DNA of 64,000 nt from an uncultured Kiritimatiellota bacterium (lineage in GTDB: Bacteria > Verrucomicrobiota > Kiritimatiellia > RFP12 > UBA1067), in contig CAKTZI010000003.1 in the NCBI GenBank assembly GCA_934635385.1, positions 62,001 to 126,000 on the forward strand, read 5' to 3'. The position numbers and the translations under genes were made by a program. Shown here piece by piece: positions 1 through 6,895 of the stretch. How positions within the stretch are numbered: position 1 is the stretch's first letter; each line of letters starts with the position of its first letter. The notes under the pieces were generated by a model that was not told the origin of the DNA, made no database searches, and worked only from the letters and a program-made list of their open reading frames with translations.

Positions 1-2
1 AG

Positions 3-785
3 CTGAAGGACGCCTGCGTCAAGGCCGGCGCGAAGATGATCGACAACTCCCGCGCGTTCCGCCAGGATCCCGACGTGCCGCTCGTCGTGCCGCAGGTGAA
101 CCCGGAGGATCTCGACTGGAACAAGGGCGTCATCGCGAACCCGAACTGCACGACGGCGATCATGCTGGAGGCCGTCGCGCCGCTCCACAAGGCGAAGGGC
201 CTGAAGCGCCTCATTGCCGCGACCTACCAGGCCGCGTCCGGCGCCGGCGCGCCGGGGCTTGACGAGCTTGAATGCCAGATTCACGCCTATGCGAAGGGCG
301 AACCGCTGACGGTCAAGGCGTTCCAGCACCAGCTCATGTACAACCTCATCCCGCACATCGACAAGTTCGACGAGACGAACGGCTACACGTTGGAGGAGCT
401 GAAGATGCGCAACGAGGCGCGCAAGATGCTGCACCACCCGAACCTGAGGCTCTCCTGCACCTGCGTGCGCGTGCCGATCGCCCGCGCCCACTCCGAGTCG
501 CTGAACTTGGAGTTCGAGAACGAGATCACGCCGGAGGAGGCGCGCGAGATTCTGCGGGCGTCCGAGGGCGTGAAGGTCGTGGACGATCCGCTGAACGGCG
601 GCTACCCGATGCCGCTCGACGCGACGGCGAAGTACGACGTCCTCGCGGGGCGCATCCGCCAGGACATCTCGCGCGACGACAGGCGCGGGCTTGAGATGTT
701 CGTCTCGGGCGACCAGCTCCTGCGCGGCGCGGCGCTGAACGCCGTCGAGATCGCCGAGCACCTGATCAAGCGCGGGCTCGTCTGA
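3..785 (+). CDS. asd: Aspartate-semialdehyde dehydrogenase, C-terminal part (5' end outside window)
   Basis: This enzyme makes aspartate-4-semialdehyde from aspartyl phosphate with NADPH, the branch point to lysine, diaminopimelate, threonine and methionine. The reading frame is open from the first bases of the window, so the N-terminal NAD(P)-binding half lies outside. The catalytic cysteine is visible in NPNCTTAIM near nt 141-167. The C-terminal dimerisation domain follows (the RVPIARAHSE region and the glycine-rich GGYPMPLDA stretch), and the protein ends in an alanine-rich helix typical of the family. The next gene starts 34 bp downstream on the same strand. Family assignment is firm; only the length is unknown. 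Confidence 0.95.
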   Translation: MKDACVKAGAKMIDNSRAFRQDPDVPLVVPQVNPEDLDWNKGVIANPNCTTAIMLEAVAPLHKAKGLKRLIAATYQAASGAGAPGLDELECQIHAYAKGEPLTVKAFQHQLMYNLIPHIDKFDETNGYTLEELKMRNEARKMLHHPNLRLSCTCVRVPIARAHSESLNLEFENEITPEEAREILRASEGVKVVDDPLNGGYPMPLDATAKYDVLAGRIRQDISRDDRRGLEMFVSGDQLLRGAALNAVEIAEHLIKRGLV

Positions 786-819
786 GACAGGGCGTGCGCG
801 AAGGCGGCGTTCGCTGAGC

Positions 820-1761
820 ATGAAGAAGATCCTGATTCTGACGGACGGCAAGGCCGGACACGAAAACCAGTCGCGGGCCTTCGCGCGCGCGCTCGGCGGC
901 GATGCGGTCGATTGCGTCGAGATCCACTTCAAGTCGAAGCTCCACAAGGCGTTGAGCTACCTGCTCGACCGCTTGGGCGTCGGCTGCCTGTCGCTGTTCA
1001 CGGGGCTGGACGGGATCCCGGCGCGCGGCGGCTGCGCGGCGGTCGTCGGCACGGGGTCGGGCACGTTCTACGCGGTGAAGACCCTCGCGCGGCGGCTCGG
1101 CGTGAAGGGCGGCGTCGTCCTCTATCCGCGCGGCTACCGGATCGCGACGTTCGACTGCATCCTCGCGCCGGCGTTTGACCGTCCGCCCAAGGCGTCGAAC
1201 GTGGTCGGGATTTCCGCGAACCTCGTCGCGAACGACGCGGCGTTCTACGCGAAAGGCGTTGCCGACTTCCGGGCGCGGACGGACGTCGTGCCCGAAATCG
1301 CCGTGATCGTCGGCGGCCCGAACAAATGCTCGACGCTGACGGCGGACTGGATGCGGCGAAAGCTGGACGCGATCTTCGCGCAGCCGGGCGCAAAGGCCGT
1401 CACGACCTCGCGGCGGACGCCTCCCGCTGTCGAGGCCGTCGTCGATTCGTATCCGTGGGACTACAAGCTTCTCTACTCGAAAGACCACTTCAACCCGATT
1501 CCGGCGTTCGTGAGCCTCGCTAAACGGCTTTATGTCACCGCCGAATCGACGGGCATGCTGTCCGAGGCCTGCACGTTCGGCACGGCCGAAGTCGTCGCGC
1601 TCGACAACCTGAAGCCGGGGCCGCACAAGTTCCGCCGGTTCGTGGACGGCCTCGTAGCGGGCGGTTCTGCCGCGTGGGACGGCGCGGATGCCGCCGGCCG
1701 GGCGCGCAAGGTCGATCTCGCCGCGCCGTTTGCCGCCGCGCGGAAGCTGATGGGGCTATGA
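820..1761 (+). CDS. ELM1/GtrOC1-family putative glycosyltransferase-like protein
   Basis: The 313-residue protein matches the pattern of the Mito_fiss_Elm1 family (old DUF1022). It opens with MKKILILTDGKAGHENQSRA, has a central two-domain GT-B-like body (VVGTGSGTFYAVKTLARR) and a late VTAESTGMLSEACTFG segment where GT-B enzymes bind a nucleotide sugar. The bacterial members are of uncertain function and are often placed near envelope-sugar genes, so a glycosyltransferase role is inference. Its stop overlaps the next start as ATGA at 1758-1761, so it is very probably translationally coupled to the sensor kinase. No clear Shine-Dalgarno is seen, only a GC-rich 34 bp leader. Confidence 0.8.
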   Translation: MKKILILTDGKAGHENQSRAFARALGGDAVDCVEIHFKSKLHKALSYLLDRLGVGCLSLFTGLDGIPARGGCAAVVGTGSGTFYAVKTLARRLGVKGGVVLYPRGYRIATFDCILAPAFDRPPKASNVVGISANLVANDAAFYAKGVADFRARTDVVPEIAVIVGGPNKCSTLTADWMRRKLDAIFAQPGAKAVTTSRRTPPAVEAVVDSYPWDYKLLYSKDHFNPIPAFVSLAKRLYVTAESTGMLSEACTFGTAEVVALDNLKPGPHKFRRFVDGLVAGGSAAWDGADAAGRARKVDLAAPFAAARKLMGL

Positions 1762-2882
1762 CCCGCTTCCGCATCGTCCTTTTCGCGTGCCTCATCTGCC
1801 TGCCGGCGGCGCTGCTGATCGCCGTCGGCGCGTGGCTCGTTGCGGCGCACGTGCCGAAGGCCATCCGTGCCGAACCCGGACGCATCGGCCGCGAATACCG
1901 CGACGTCGCCGAGGCGATCGCCGAACGGCCCGCCGCGTTTGCGGCCGTCGCCGAGCGTCCGAAAGGCTGGCGGCAGACGGGCAAGGTCAACGGCGCGCCG
2001 TGGGGCTATGCGGTGGACGGCGACGCGACGACGGTCTGGTGGCGGCAGGGCGAGCGCGCGTGGCGTATCGCGAAAGTCCCGACGCGGCGTCCGTTCCCCT
2101 ATGCGCGCGTCTTCTACGGCGGTGGGGCTCTCGTCGCGCTCGTCCTCGTGGTGCTCAGCGCGTTCGCGGTCGCCTGCTTCGTGCGCTTCATGCGCGAGCG
2201 GGACGACTTTCTCGCCGCGACGGCCCACGACCTCACGACGCCGCTCGTGGGGCTTCGGTTCATGGTCGGACGCGACGAGGCGGAGGCGCGGCGGCTCGTC
2301 GAGCGGCTGCTCCTCATCGTCGGCAACATCAAGGACTTCCTGCGCCTCGGCGGACGCCGGAAGCCGCCGGAGAGGAAGACGTTCGACCTCGCCGCGCTCA
2401 CGCGGGAGGCCGCGCAGCTCTTCGCCGCCGACTATGCGGAGGAGGCGTCCGGCCCGGTGGCGTTCGGCGAGACTCCGACCGGCGGACTGACCGTCTGCGC
2501 CGACGAGACGTGGACGCTGCAGATTCTCTGGAACCTTTTCGGCAACGACCTCAAGTACGCCGCGCCCTACGGCAGGGTCGCCGTGCGCTTCCGGCGAGAG
2601 GCGACGTTCGCCTGCGTCGATTTCGTGGACGAGGGGCAGGGCATGACGGCGCGGCAGATGCGCAAGGCGTTCGACCGCTACTACCGCGCGCGCACGGTGC
2701 TGACGTCCGGCAAGGGCGGCTTCGGCATTGGGCTCTGCACGGCGCGGGCGTTCGCGCGGGCGATGGGCGGCGACCTTTCCGTGCGCGCAAACCGTCCGAA
2801 AGGCTGCGTCTTCACGCTGAAGCTGCCGCACCCAGTCGATTTTCAGGGCTTCAGCATGAAAAACAATTCGCTTACTGCTTGA
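1758..2882 (+). CDS. Membrane sensor histidine kinase
   Basis: This 374-residue kinase has an N-terminal membrane segment (about residues 5-30), a short periplasmic region of about 85 residues, a second membrane segment (about 118-142), then the kinase core. The phospho-acceptor histidine is in ATAHDLTTPLVGL. The N box is seen as WNLFGNDLKYA and the ATP lid as DEGQGM followed by GGFGIGLCTARA. The start is set at the ATGA overlap with the upstream gene, because the longer open frame lacks a signal-like beginning. No response regulator follows, so its partner is elsewhere. The last 10-15 residues and the DNA just beyond drop in GC, so the natural C-terminus may have been altered where the next accessory segment begins. 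Confidence 0.85.
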   Translation: MTRFRIVLFACLICLPAALLIAVGAWLVAAHVPKAIRAEPGRIGREYRDVAEAIAERPAAFAAVAERPKGWRQTGKVNGAPWGYAVDGDATTVWWRQGERAWRIAKVPTRRPFPYARVFYGGGALVALVLVVLSAFAVACFVRFMRERDDFLAATAHDLTTPLVGLRFMVGRDEAEARRLVERLLLIVGNIKDFLRLGGRRKPPERKTFDLAALTREAAQLFAADYAEEASGPVAFGETPTGGLTVCADETWTLQILWNLFGNDLKYAAPYGRVAVRFRREATFACVDFVDEGQGMTARQMRKAFDRYYRARTVLTSGKGGFGIGLCTARAFARAMGGDLSVRANRPKGCVFTLKLPHPVDFQGFSMKNNSLTA

Positions 2883-2999
2883 CAGCAGATGCGCGACGGC
2901 GTTGTAGAGTATGCTTGGTCTGAGGTGCTTGATTTTGAAGTCGGAAGGAGTCGTTTTGTAGATCGGAAACGGCAAATAGCTCCATTGAGGAGGTGTTGA

Positions 3000-3476
3000 C
3001 GTGATGACGATTATGACTGGATTGGATCGGGCGTTTACTTTTGGGAGAACGCGCCGGAGCGAGCCTTGCGCTGGGCCCAGGCCATGCATGAGAAAAGCCC
3101 TGCGGTGATTGGAGCTGTCGTGTCGCTTGGGCATTGCCTCAACTTGATGGACAAATCCTCCAATGAACCGTTGTCCGATGCGTTTCGGCTTGTCAGCGGA
3201 CTGTTTTCTGACAAGGGGGAGCAAATGCCGGAGAATGTCCGTAAGTTGCACTATCGCGATGCGCTTGTCGTTAACGTCGCGCACAGTGTGGCAGAAGCTT
3301 CGGGACAGCCTTACGACACGGTGCGTGCGGCGTTCATCGAGGGCAGTCCTGTGTTCGACATCCGCCGCCACGTCCTGCCGCCGAAGAACCCGAAATCGAT
3401 CTATCTCAAGATCGAGGGCAAGATCAAGGTGGTCTACCCCGAATGCTTCGACAACCCGACTGTCATCGAGGGGTAA
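3000..3476 (+). pseudogene. 5'-truncated ADP-ribosyltransferase-like (GxYFW family) protein
   Basis: The frame is open from 3000, right after an in-frame TGA at 2997-2999, and begins abruptly with DDDYDWIGSGVYFWENAPER. From memory, this is the second block of a widespread family in which the preceding block carries a Y-H-G-T motif, an arrangement like ART-fold (ADP-ribosyltransferase) toxins. The YHGT block is absent in every upstream frame I checked, so the 5' end is missing. The remaining 158 residues include DTVRAAFIEGSPVFD, another block I associate with the family. A TTG at 3066 could start a shorter product but would lose the G-x-Y-F block. Its TAA overlaps the ATG of the next gene by one base. 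Confidence 0.55.
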
Positions 3477-3835
3477 TGCGTTACTGGACGAGAAAAGACG
3501 TGATGAACAGGCTGCGGATATCGCAGTCTGCGTCGTACCGAATCATCGGCACGGCGCGCGGCAGTCTGATCTCGTCCACGGACATCCTCGCGATCCTGAA
3601 CAACGCGCGGTGCGGCCCGCAGCCGATGCTCGTCGAGATTCCGAGCGACCTGCTCACGCCGGAGGAGATGGCGCAAGAGATCGGGTGCGTGAGCGCGCAT
3701 CAGCTGCATAACTGGACTTTGCGCGTGAGGAACGTGCCGCCGCACTTCCTGCTCAACACGCACTGCCGCCGGTTTCAGAAATCCGCCGTTCTGTCGTGGC
3801 TCGACCGGATGGCGCAGATCGTCCGCAGGGGGTAG
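3476..3835 (+). CDS. Helix-turn-helix protein coupled to the ART-like gene
   Basis: This is a 119-residue protein starting at the ATG inside TAATG, so it is translationally coupled to the preceding gene fragment. The N-terminal MRYWTRKDVMNRLRISQSAS looks like an excisionase/MerR-type winged helix, and a second similar unit follows (LLTPEEMAQEIGCVSAHQLHNWT then FQKSAVLSWLDRM). I read it as a small DNA-binding protein or antitoxin-like partner. The coupling is seen; the regulatory or antitoxin role is inference. Only a 3 bp gap separates its stop from a third short ORF. Confidence 0.6.
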   Translation: MRYWTRKDVMNRLRISQSASYRIIGTARGSLISSTDILAILNNARCGPQPMLVEIPSDLLTPEEMAQEIGCVSAHQLHNWTLRVRNVPPHFLLNTHCRRFQKSAVLSWLDRMAQIVRRG

Positions 3836-3838
3836 AAA

Positions 3839-3973
3839 ATGCAGGTCGCGCTGACAAGGGAACTCTATGACCAGATCCGTGCGCTTCGGGACGCTCTCGG
3901 TCGCCTACCGTCGGCGCGGCGGCGTGGACGCCGGTCACGGATGCGAACCGCGCGGCGATGCGCTCGCTCTTGA
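3839..3973 (+). pseudogene. Short ORF, probable truncated third gene of the ART-HTH set
   Basis: The ATG at 3839 lies 3 bp after the HTH stop codon and encodes MQVALTRELYDQIRALRDAL, a plausible helical start. After about 23 residues it turns into an arginine-rich reading that is the antisense of the DUF4143 remnant. I interpret it as the first part of a genuine gene cut off by the DUF4143 fragment. The product as it stands would be 44 residues and is unlikely to be functional. Confidence 0.35.
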
Positions 3974-4103
3974 CCTCCACGGGCACGAGGCTCTTGACCG
4001 TCCGAACGAAGAAGTCCTGTTCAAGCGTCGCATTCTCCTTCTTCCAATAGAACAGGTCGAGACCTGATTTCCGCAACGCCTCCGCCACGATGTTCTCATA
4101 GGA
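3930..4103 (-). pseudogene. Remnant of a DUF4143-type AAA ATPase, C-terminal piece
   Basis: On the minus strand the frame reads SYENIVAEALRKSGLDLFYW, then a few residues later EQDFFVRTVKSLVPVEVKSE. This is the characteristic C-terminal nuclease-like block of ATP-binding proteins with a DUF4143 domain. About 57 residues are recognisable. Both flanks lose similarity: the upstream part is a short unrelated reading, and downstream the frame runs into proline- and arginine-rich noise. No Walker motifs are present. It is therefore a relic left by insertion or deletion and points to past turnover in this scar region. Confidence 0.65.
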
Positions 4104-4247
4104 GGGCGCAAAGCTGGCGCAGAGATTCTTTGTAATACCAAGCGGTGAAAGGTTTGCGGTTTTAAATAAGGAGACCATGGCATGAACATGGGTTTTGTGC
4201 AGTTAGGCAGGTGCGAGCCCCTCTTGCGTACTGCACAACAGATATGG

Positions 4248-4253
4248 TACAAT
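4248..4253 (+). promoter_or_regulatory. -10 element TACAAT, probable promoter of the DUF3800 gene
   Basis: TGGTACAAT followed by ACGTGCC matches the promoter word repeated in this window. It lies about 100 bp upstream of the DUF3800 start codon. No -35 box is obvious. Confidence 0.45.
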
Positions 4254-4356
4254 ACGTGCCGATCTCCTCGTGAGATGGGATCAAGTGTGATGCGGAGGAG
4301 GACCTTCGCTACATGCGGCGGGAAGAGATTCCCGCCGCGTGTGTTAGCAGGTGGCG

Positions 4357-5046
4357 ATGCGAAAGACAAAGTTAAGCGTGTTTGTCGATGAGTCAGGGCG
4401 GTTCCAACACCCTGACCTGGCTTCGCGTTTCTATATCGTCGGTCTCGTCTTCCATGATCAGAACGTTGAAATCGCGGAGGCCGTTCGGAAACTTGATGCG
4501 GATTGGGGGCTGATGGGATATGAGGATTTTTGCTTTCATGCTGGGCCGTTGATTCGCAAGGAAAAGGGCTATCTTTATATGCCGCGAGAGGAGCGGACGG
4601 CTATTTTCTCCCGGATGCTGATCTTTGCCCGCCAGATTGAGTTCAGATTTCACTGTCTCACGGTCGACAAGCAGTTCGTCACGTCGTCGTGCCAGATTGT
4701 CGCAAGGCTCCAGAGTCAGTTGAGCGCATTCTTGGACGAGCATGTCGAGGATTTGCTGGACGTCGAAGAGGTCAAGGTCTACTATGATTGCGGGCAGTCG
4801 CCAGTGACGAACCTTCTTCAGGACACGTTTGTCGCCAGGCTCGGCAAACGGGTGTTGTTCGCACAGGGCGTTAAGCCCATCAGGTTCAAGCTCTTTCAAC
4901 TTGCGGATTTGATCTGCACGGTCAAGCTCATTCAGCAGAAAGTTGATTCAGGGCTTCCTTTGACGGATAACGAGTTTAGGTTCTTTGGCGGTTCACGCAG
5001 ATTCATGCGCAATGTCTGCAAGCCGTTGCTTCGTAAGGAGATATGA
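4357..5046 (+). CDS. DUF3800 family protein
   Basis: This is a 229-residue DUF3800 protein. The family-defining N-terminal FVDESG motif is seen (LSVFVDESGRFQHPD), a central acidic residue is seen in VYYDCGQSP, and the C-terminal LFQLADLICTVKL matches the QxAD block. DUF3800 proteins have an RNase H-like fold and are often found in mobile or defence neighbourhoods. Their biochemical role is unsettled, and none is claimed here. A GTG at 4351 is two codons upstream in frame, but I prefer the ATG at 4357; no strong ribosome-binding site favours either. It sits alone between degraded genes and an apparent RNA unit. Confidence 0.8.
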   Translation: MRKTKLSVFVDESGRFQHPDLASRFYIVGLVFHDQNVEIAEAVRKLDADWGLMGYEDFCFHAGPLIRKEKGYLYMPREERTAIFSRMLIFARQIEFRFHCLTVDKQFVTSSCQIVARLQSQLSAFLDEHVEDLLDVEEVKVYYDCGQSPVTNLLQDTFVARLGKRVLFAQGVKPIRFKLFQLADLICTVKLIQQKVDSGLPLTDNEFRFFGGSRRFMRNVCKPLLRKEI

Positions 5047-5189
5047 TTTGTCATAAGTCCAGAAGTTTCTGTTGCAGGCAACTTGCTCTCCGCGCTCGTG
5101 CCCTCTTTGTGCCAGCGGCAGAGCCGCGCTTTGCGGCTAAAGACAAAGTATCAGACAATAGGCGACAATAGGCGGCGTACCTTGCCGAT

Positions 5190-5219
5190 TTGACGGCGGT
5201 TGGCGGAACGTGGTATAAT
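5190..5219 (+). promoter_or_regulatory. Strong sigma-70-type promoter with no ORF downstream
   Basis: TTGACG (5190-5195), an 18 bp spacer, then TATAAT (5214-5219) in the TGGTATAAT context. It is one of the best -35/-10 pairs in the window, yet no convincing coding sequence follows for over 500 bp. Confidence 0.7.
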
Positions 5220-5534
5220 GCGCGCTGATTTTTGTCGGACGGGAGGTGTCTCGCCCGATGCGAGAGCAAAATTTTGTGCCGTAGATTCAAAGAAAGGAAA
5301 GACCTGACGAGAGATTAGAAAATTTAGACCGGTCGTAGTGCCCAAAACGGCTGGCTTCCCCACTTGGGAGGGACGCGCTGTCGCGTTCGCAACCGAGGAG
5401 CGGGAGATGTGCGGGGTGGGCAACCTAACCCGTGCAGCGTACGCGAATCAGCGTATGACGCTTTCTGTGAAACTTCGCCAAAGATTCTAATGACAAAGCG
5501 GAATACGGTGATCGCGCTACGTGGAGCAATCCAT

Positions 5535-5616
5535 GTGGCGTGTTTCATCATTCATGTTTGTCAAGGGCGTTTGGCGATGCCTCACAGAAGACGTGGATGT
5601 CAAGAGACACGCCACT
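5535..5616. repeat. Inverted repeat GTGGCGTGTTTC / GAGACACGCCAC
   Basis: Twelve bases at 5535-5546 pair with 5605-5616 with one wobble, enclosing about 58 bp, and are followed by a T-rich run. The right arm's CACGCCACTT recurs in the next hairpin (5658-5670), so the two palindromes look related. They resemble REP-type elements, and a REP-associated-type transposase lies 6 kb away. Confidence 0.5.
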
Positions 5617-5633
5617 TCATTTTTCAAAGATGC

Positions 5634-5675
5634 GTGGTGTGCCTCATCCCGATGTGAAGGCACGCCACTTTCTTT
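5634..5675 (+). terminator. Rho-independent terminator-like hairpin
   Basis: An 11 bp stem (GTGGTGTGCCT at 5634-5644 with AGGCACGCCAC at 5658-5668, one wobble) encloses a 13-base loop and is followed at once by TTTCTTTTC. It closes the ORF-less unit that starts at 5226. Confidence 0.6.
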
Positions 5676-5737
5676 TCTGCGCCGAGTGGTGGGCCGAGGT
5701 TTAAGGAGGCGCGGGAGAAAGAACGGTTATATAGAAT

Positions 5738-6256
5738 ATGGAAAGCGGCCTCGCGATGAGCTTGCTGTCAGGACTGGCCGGGTCTGTCCTGACGATGGGA
5801 GGGTCCATCATATGGGATTGGTTTCGGCAAAAAGGAGCCTGCAAGGGGTTGTTCAATGCCACGGTGGCGGAGTGCGATTACAACCTTTCCATCCTTGATC
5901 AGATAACGAACGGACTTGTGAACAGCCGGTTTTGTTTCAAGCGGATGTCCGTTGAATTCTACAAGAATATTCGTCAGCAAGCCGTAGCTTCCGCTTTGTC
6001 AAAGGAGTTTCTTGAGGCTTTGTCGTGGGTGATTGTTGATCTGGAGTTGTTCAACAAGGAGGCTGATTTCATTTTCAACGGCAATCTCAACAAAAGTACA
6101 TTTGTCGGAGAGTTGAATCAAAAGCCTTTATGTGTGGTTAAAACGACTAAAACACCTGATATTGGCGAAACCGTGAAATGGGCGCGTGCAGGTGTCAAGG
6201 GTTCTTTGGAAAAGTTGAGGAAGATCGCAAAGAAAGAATTGAACGAGGAGGATTGA
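5738..6256 (+). CDS. Hypothetical protein with N-terminal hydrophobic segment
   Basis: I do not recognise this 172-residue protein. Residues about 5-26 (AMSLLSGLAGSVLTMGGSII) are hydrophobic and could be a membrane anchor. The rest is soluble-looking, helical and lysine-rich at the C-terminus. The gene is clearly lower in GC than the core genes, with many AAA, TTT and ATT codons. A possible -10 (TAGAAT) abuts the ATG, and the AAGGAGG at 5703-5709 is too far upstream to serve this start. It is followed 2 bp later by another small membrane protein gene, so the two probably form a unit. Confidence 0.6.
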   Translation: MESGLAMSLLSGLAGSVLTMGGSIIWDWFRQKGACKGLFNATVAECDYNLSILDQITNGLVNSRFCFKRMSVEFYKNIRQQAVASALSKEFLEALSWVIVDLELFNKEADFIFNGNLNKSTFVGELNQKPLCVVKTTKTPDIGETVKWARAGVKGSLEKLRKIAKKELNEED

Positions 6257-6258
6257 AA

Positions 6259-6852
6259 ATGAATGATGAGAAAACCGAAAAATCAGGGTTGACGATTAGC
6301 GTGAAGATTCCGCGTGAAAAGAGAGAACTGCCGTCGTGCCCAAAGTATGGGTGGATTGCATTTATAGCAATCGTATTGCTGCTGATAGGATCTGTACTTG
6401 GCATGAAATTTTGCAATTGTGCGGAGGTTTCTCTTGGTATAGGACCGATGTTAGGATCTTGGACGCTCAAGATTCTGCACTATCATTCGATGCTGGCGAT
6501 TATGTTCTGTCTTGGGTTCGCGTTTATTCTCCTGTTGTTGTATTTTGTTTATTGTCGCTATGTCTTGGGAATTGTGCGAGAAAACCGAAAAGCCGAGAAG
6601 GATAGAATGGATTTCGTTTCTCACCAGCTTGACATGTTGAAGGACTTGGTTGGTGCTCCTGTCAAACGTCAAAACACGGAAACAATAAATGTCGTCATCA
6701 CCCATTTGAAGAAAGGTGGGAATGGCGGAGCGGAATCCACGAAAGAAGACCCTAAAGATCCTAATGGAGGTGGTGATGAAGGTTCTTTGCCGTATCGGGT
6801 CGATGTGTCGAACGATTCGTTGTCCTCAGTTGCCGACTGTCAAGGGCATTGA
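6259..6852 (+). CDS. Hypothetical two-helix membrane protein
   Basis: This is a 197-residue protein with two clear membrane helices: one around IAFIAIVLLLIGSVLGMKF and one around MLAIMFCLGFAFILLLLYFV. A basic cytoplasmic linker follows, then a glycine- and acid-rich tail (GGNGGAESTKEDP). The start is chosen at the ATG preceded by GAGGAG (6245-6250), which overlaps the end of the previous gene; the longer frame has no ribosome-binding site. No family is recognised. Low GC and position next to two SUMF1 genes suggest one acquired block. Any functional link to those genes is speculation. Confidence 0.65.
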   Translation: MNDEKTEKSGLTISVKIPREKRELPSCPKYGWIAFIAIVLLLIGSVLGMKFCNCAEVSLGIGPMLGSWTLKILHYHSMLAIMFCLGFAFILLLLYFVYCRYVLGIVRENRKAEKDRMDFVSHQLDMLKDLVGAPVKRQNTETINVVITHLKKGGNGGAESTKEDPKDPNGGGDEGSLPYRVDVSNDSLSSVADCQGH

Positions 6853-6895
6853 AAACTGAAATCAAGTATGTAGTTCTCAATAGAAAGGTCTGATT

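Larger units (their letters stand above)
5226..5675 (+). ncRNA. Candidate structured RNA of about 450 nt
   Basis: The stretch begins just after the promoter at 5190-5219 and ends at a strong hairpin with a T-rich tail at 5634-5675. The longest plus-strand frame starts from a TTG and encodes a low-plausibility 97-residue product. Hairpins are easy to find: a CGGGAG/CTCGCCCG stem near 5238-5257, CTTCCC/GGGAGG at 5355-5371, GACGCG/CGCGTT just after it, and CGTACGC/GCGTATG at 5438-5457. I do not recognise it as tmRNA, RNase P RNA, SRP RNA or 6S RNA. It may instead be a mobile-element leader. Function is unknown. Confidence 0.4.

Noticed and set aside
3066..3476. Complete gene starting at TTG 3066
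   Set aside because: The homologous G-x-Y-F-W block lies upstream of that codon in the same frame, so the TTG is internal.
4182..4350. Small ORF upstream of the DUF3800 gene
   Set aside because: It spans the promoter-like TACAAT and has no supported start; treated as non-coding.
5364..5657. 97-residue plus-strand ORF
   Set aside because: TTG start, no ribosome-binding site, composition unlike real proteins, and it covers several RNA hairpins.
5226..5675. Assignment as tmRNA, 6S RNA, RNase P RNA or SRP RNA
   Set aside because: The expected conserved cores (tag frame and CCA end, central bubble, P4 helix, SRP Alu/GGAAG blocks) were not found.
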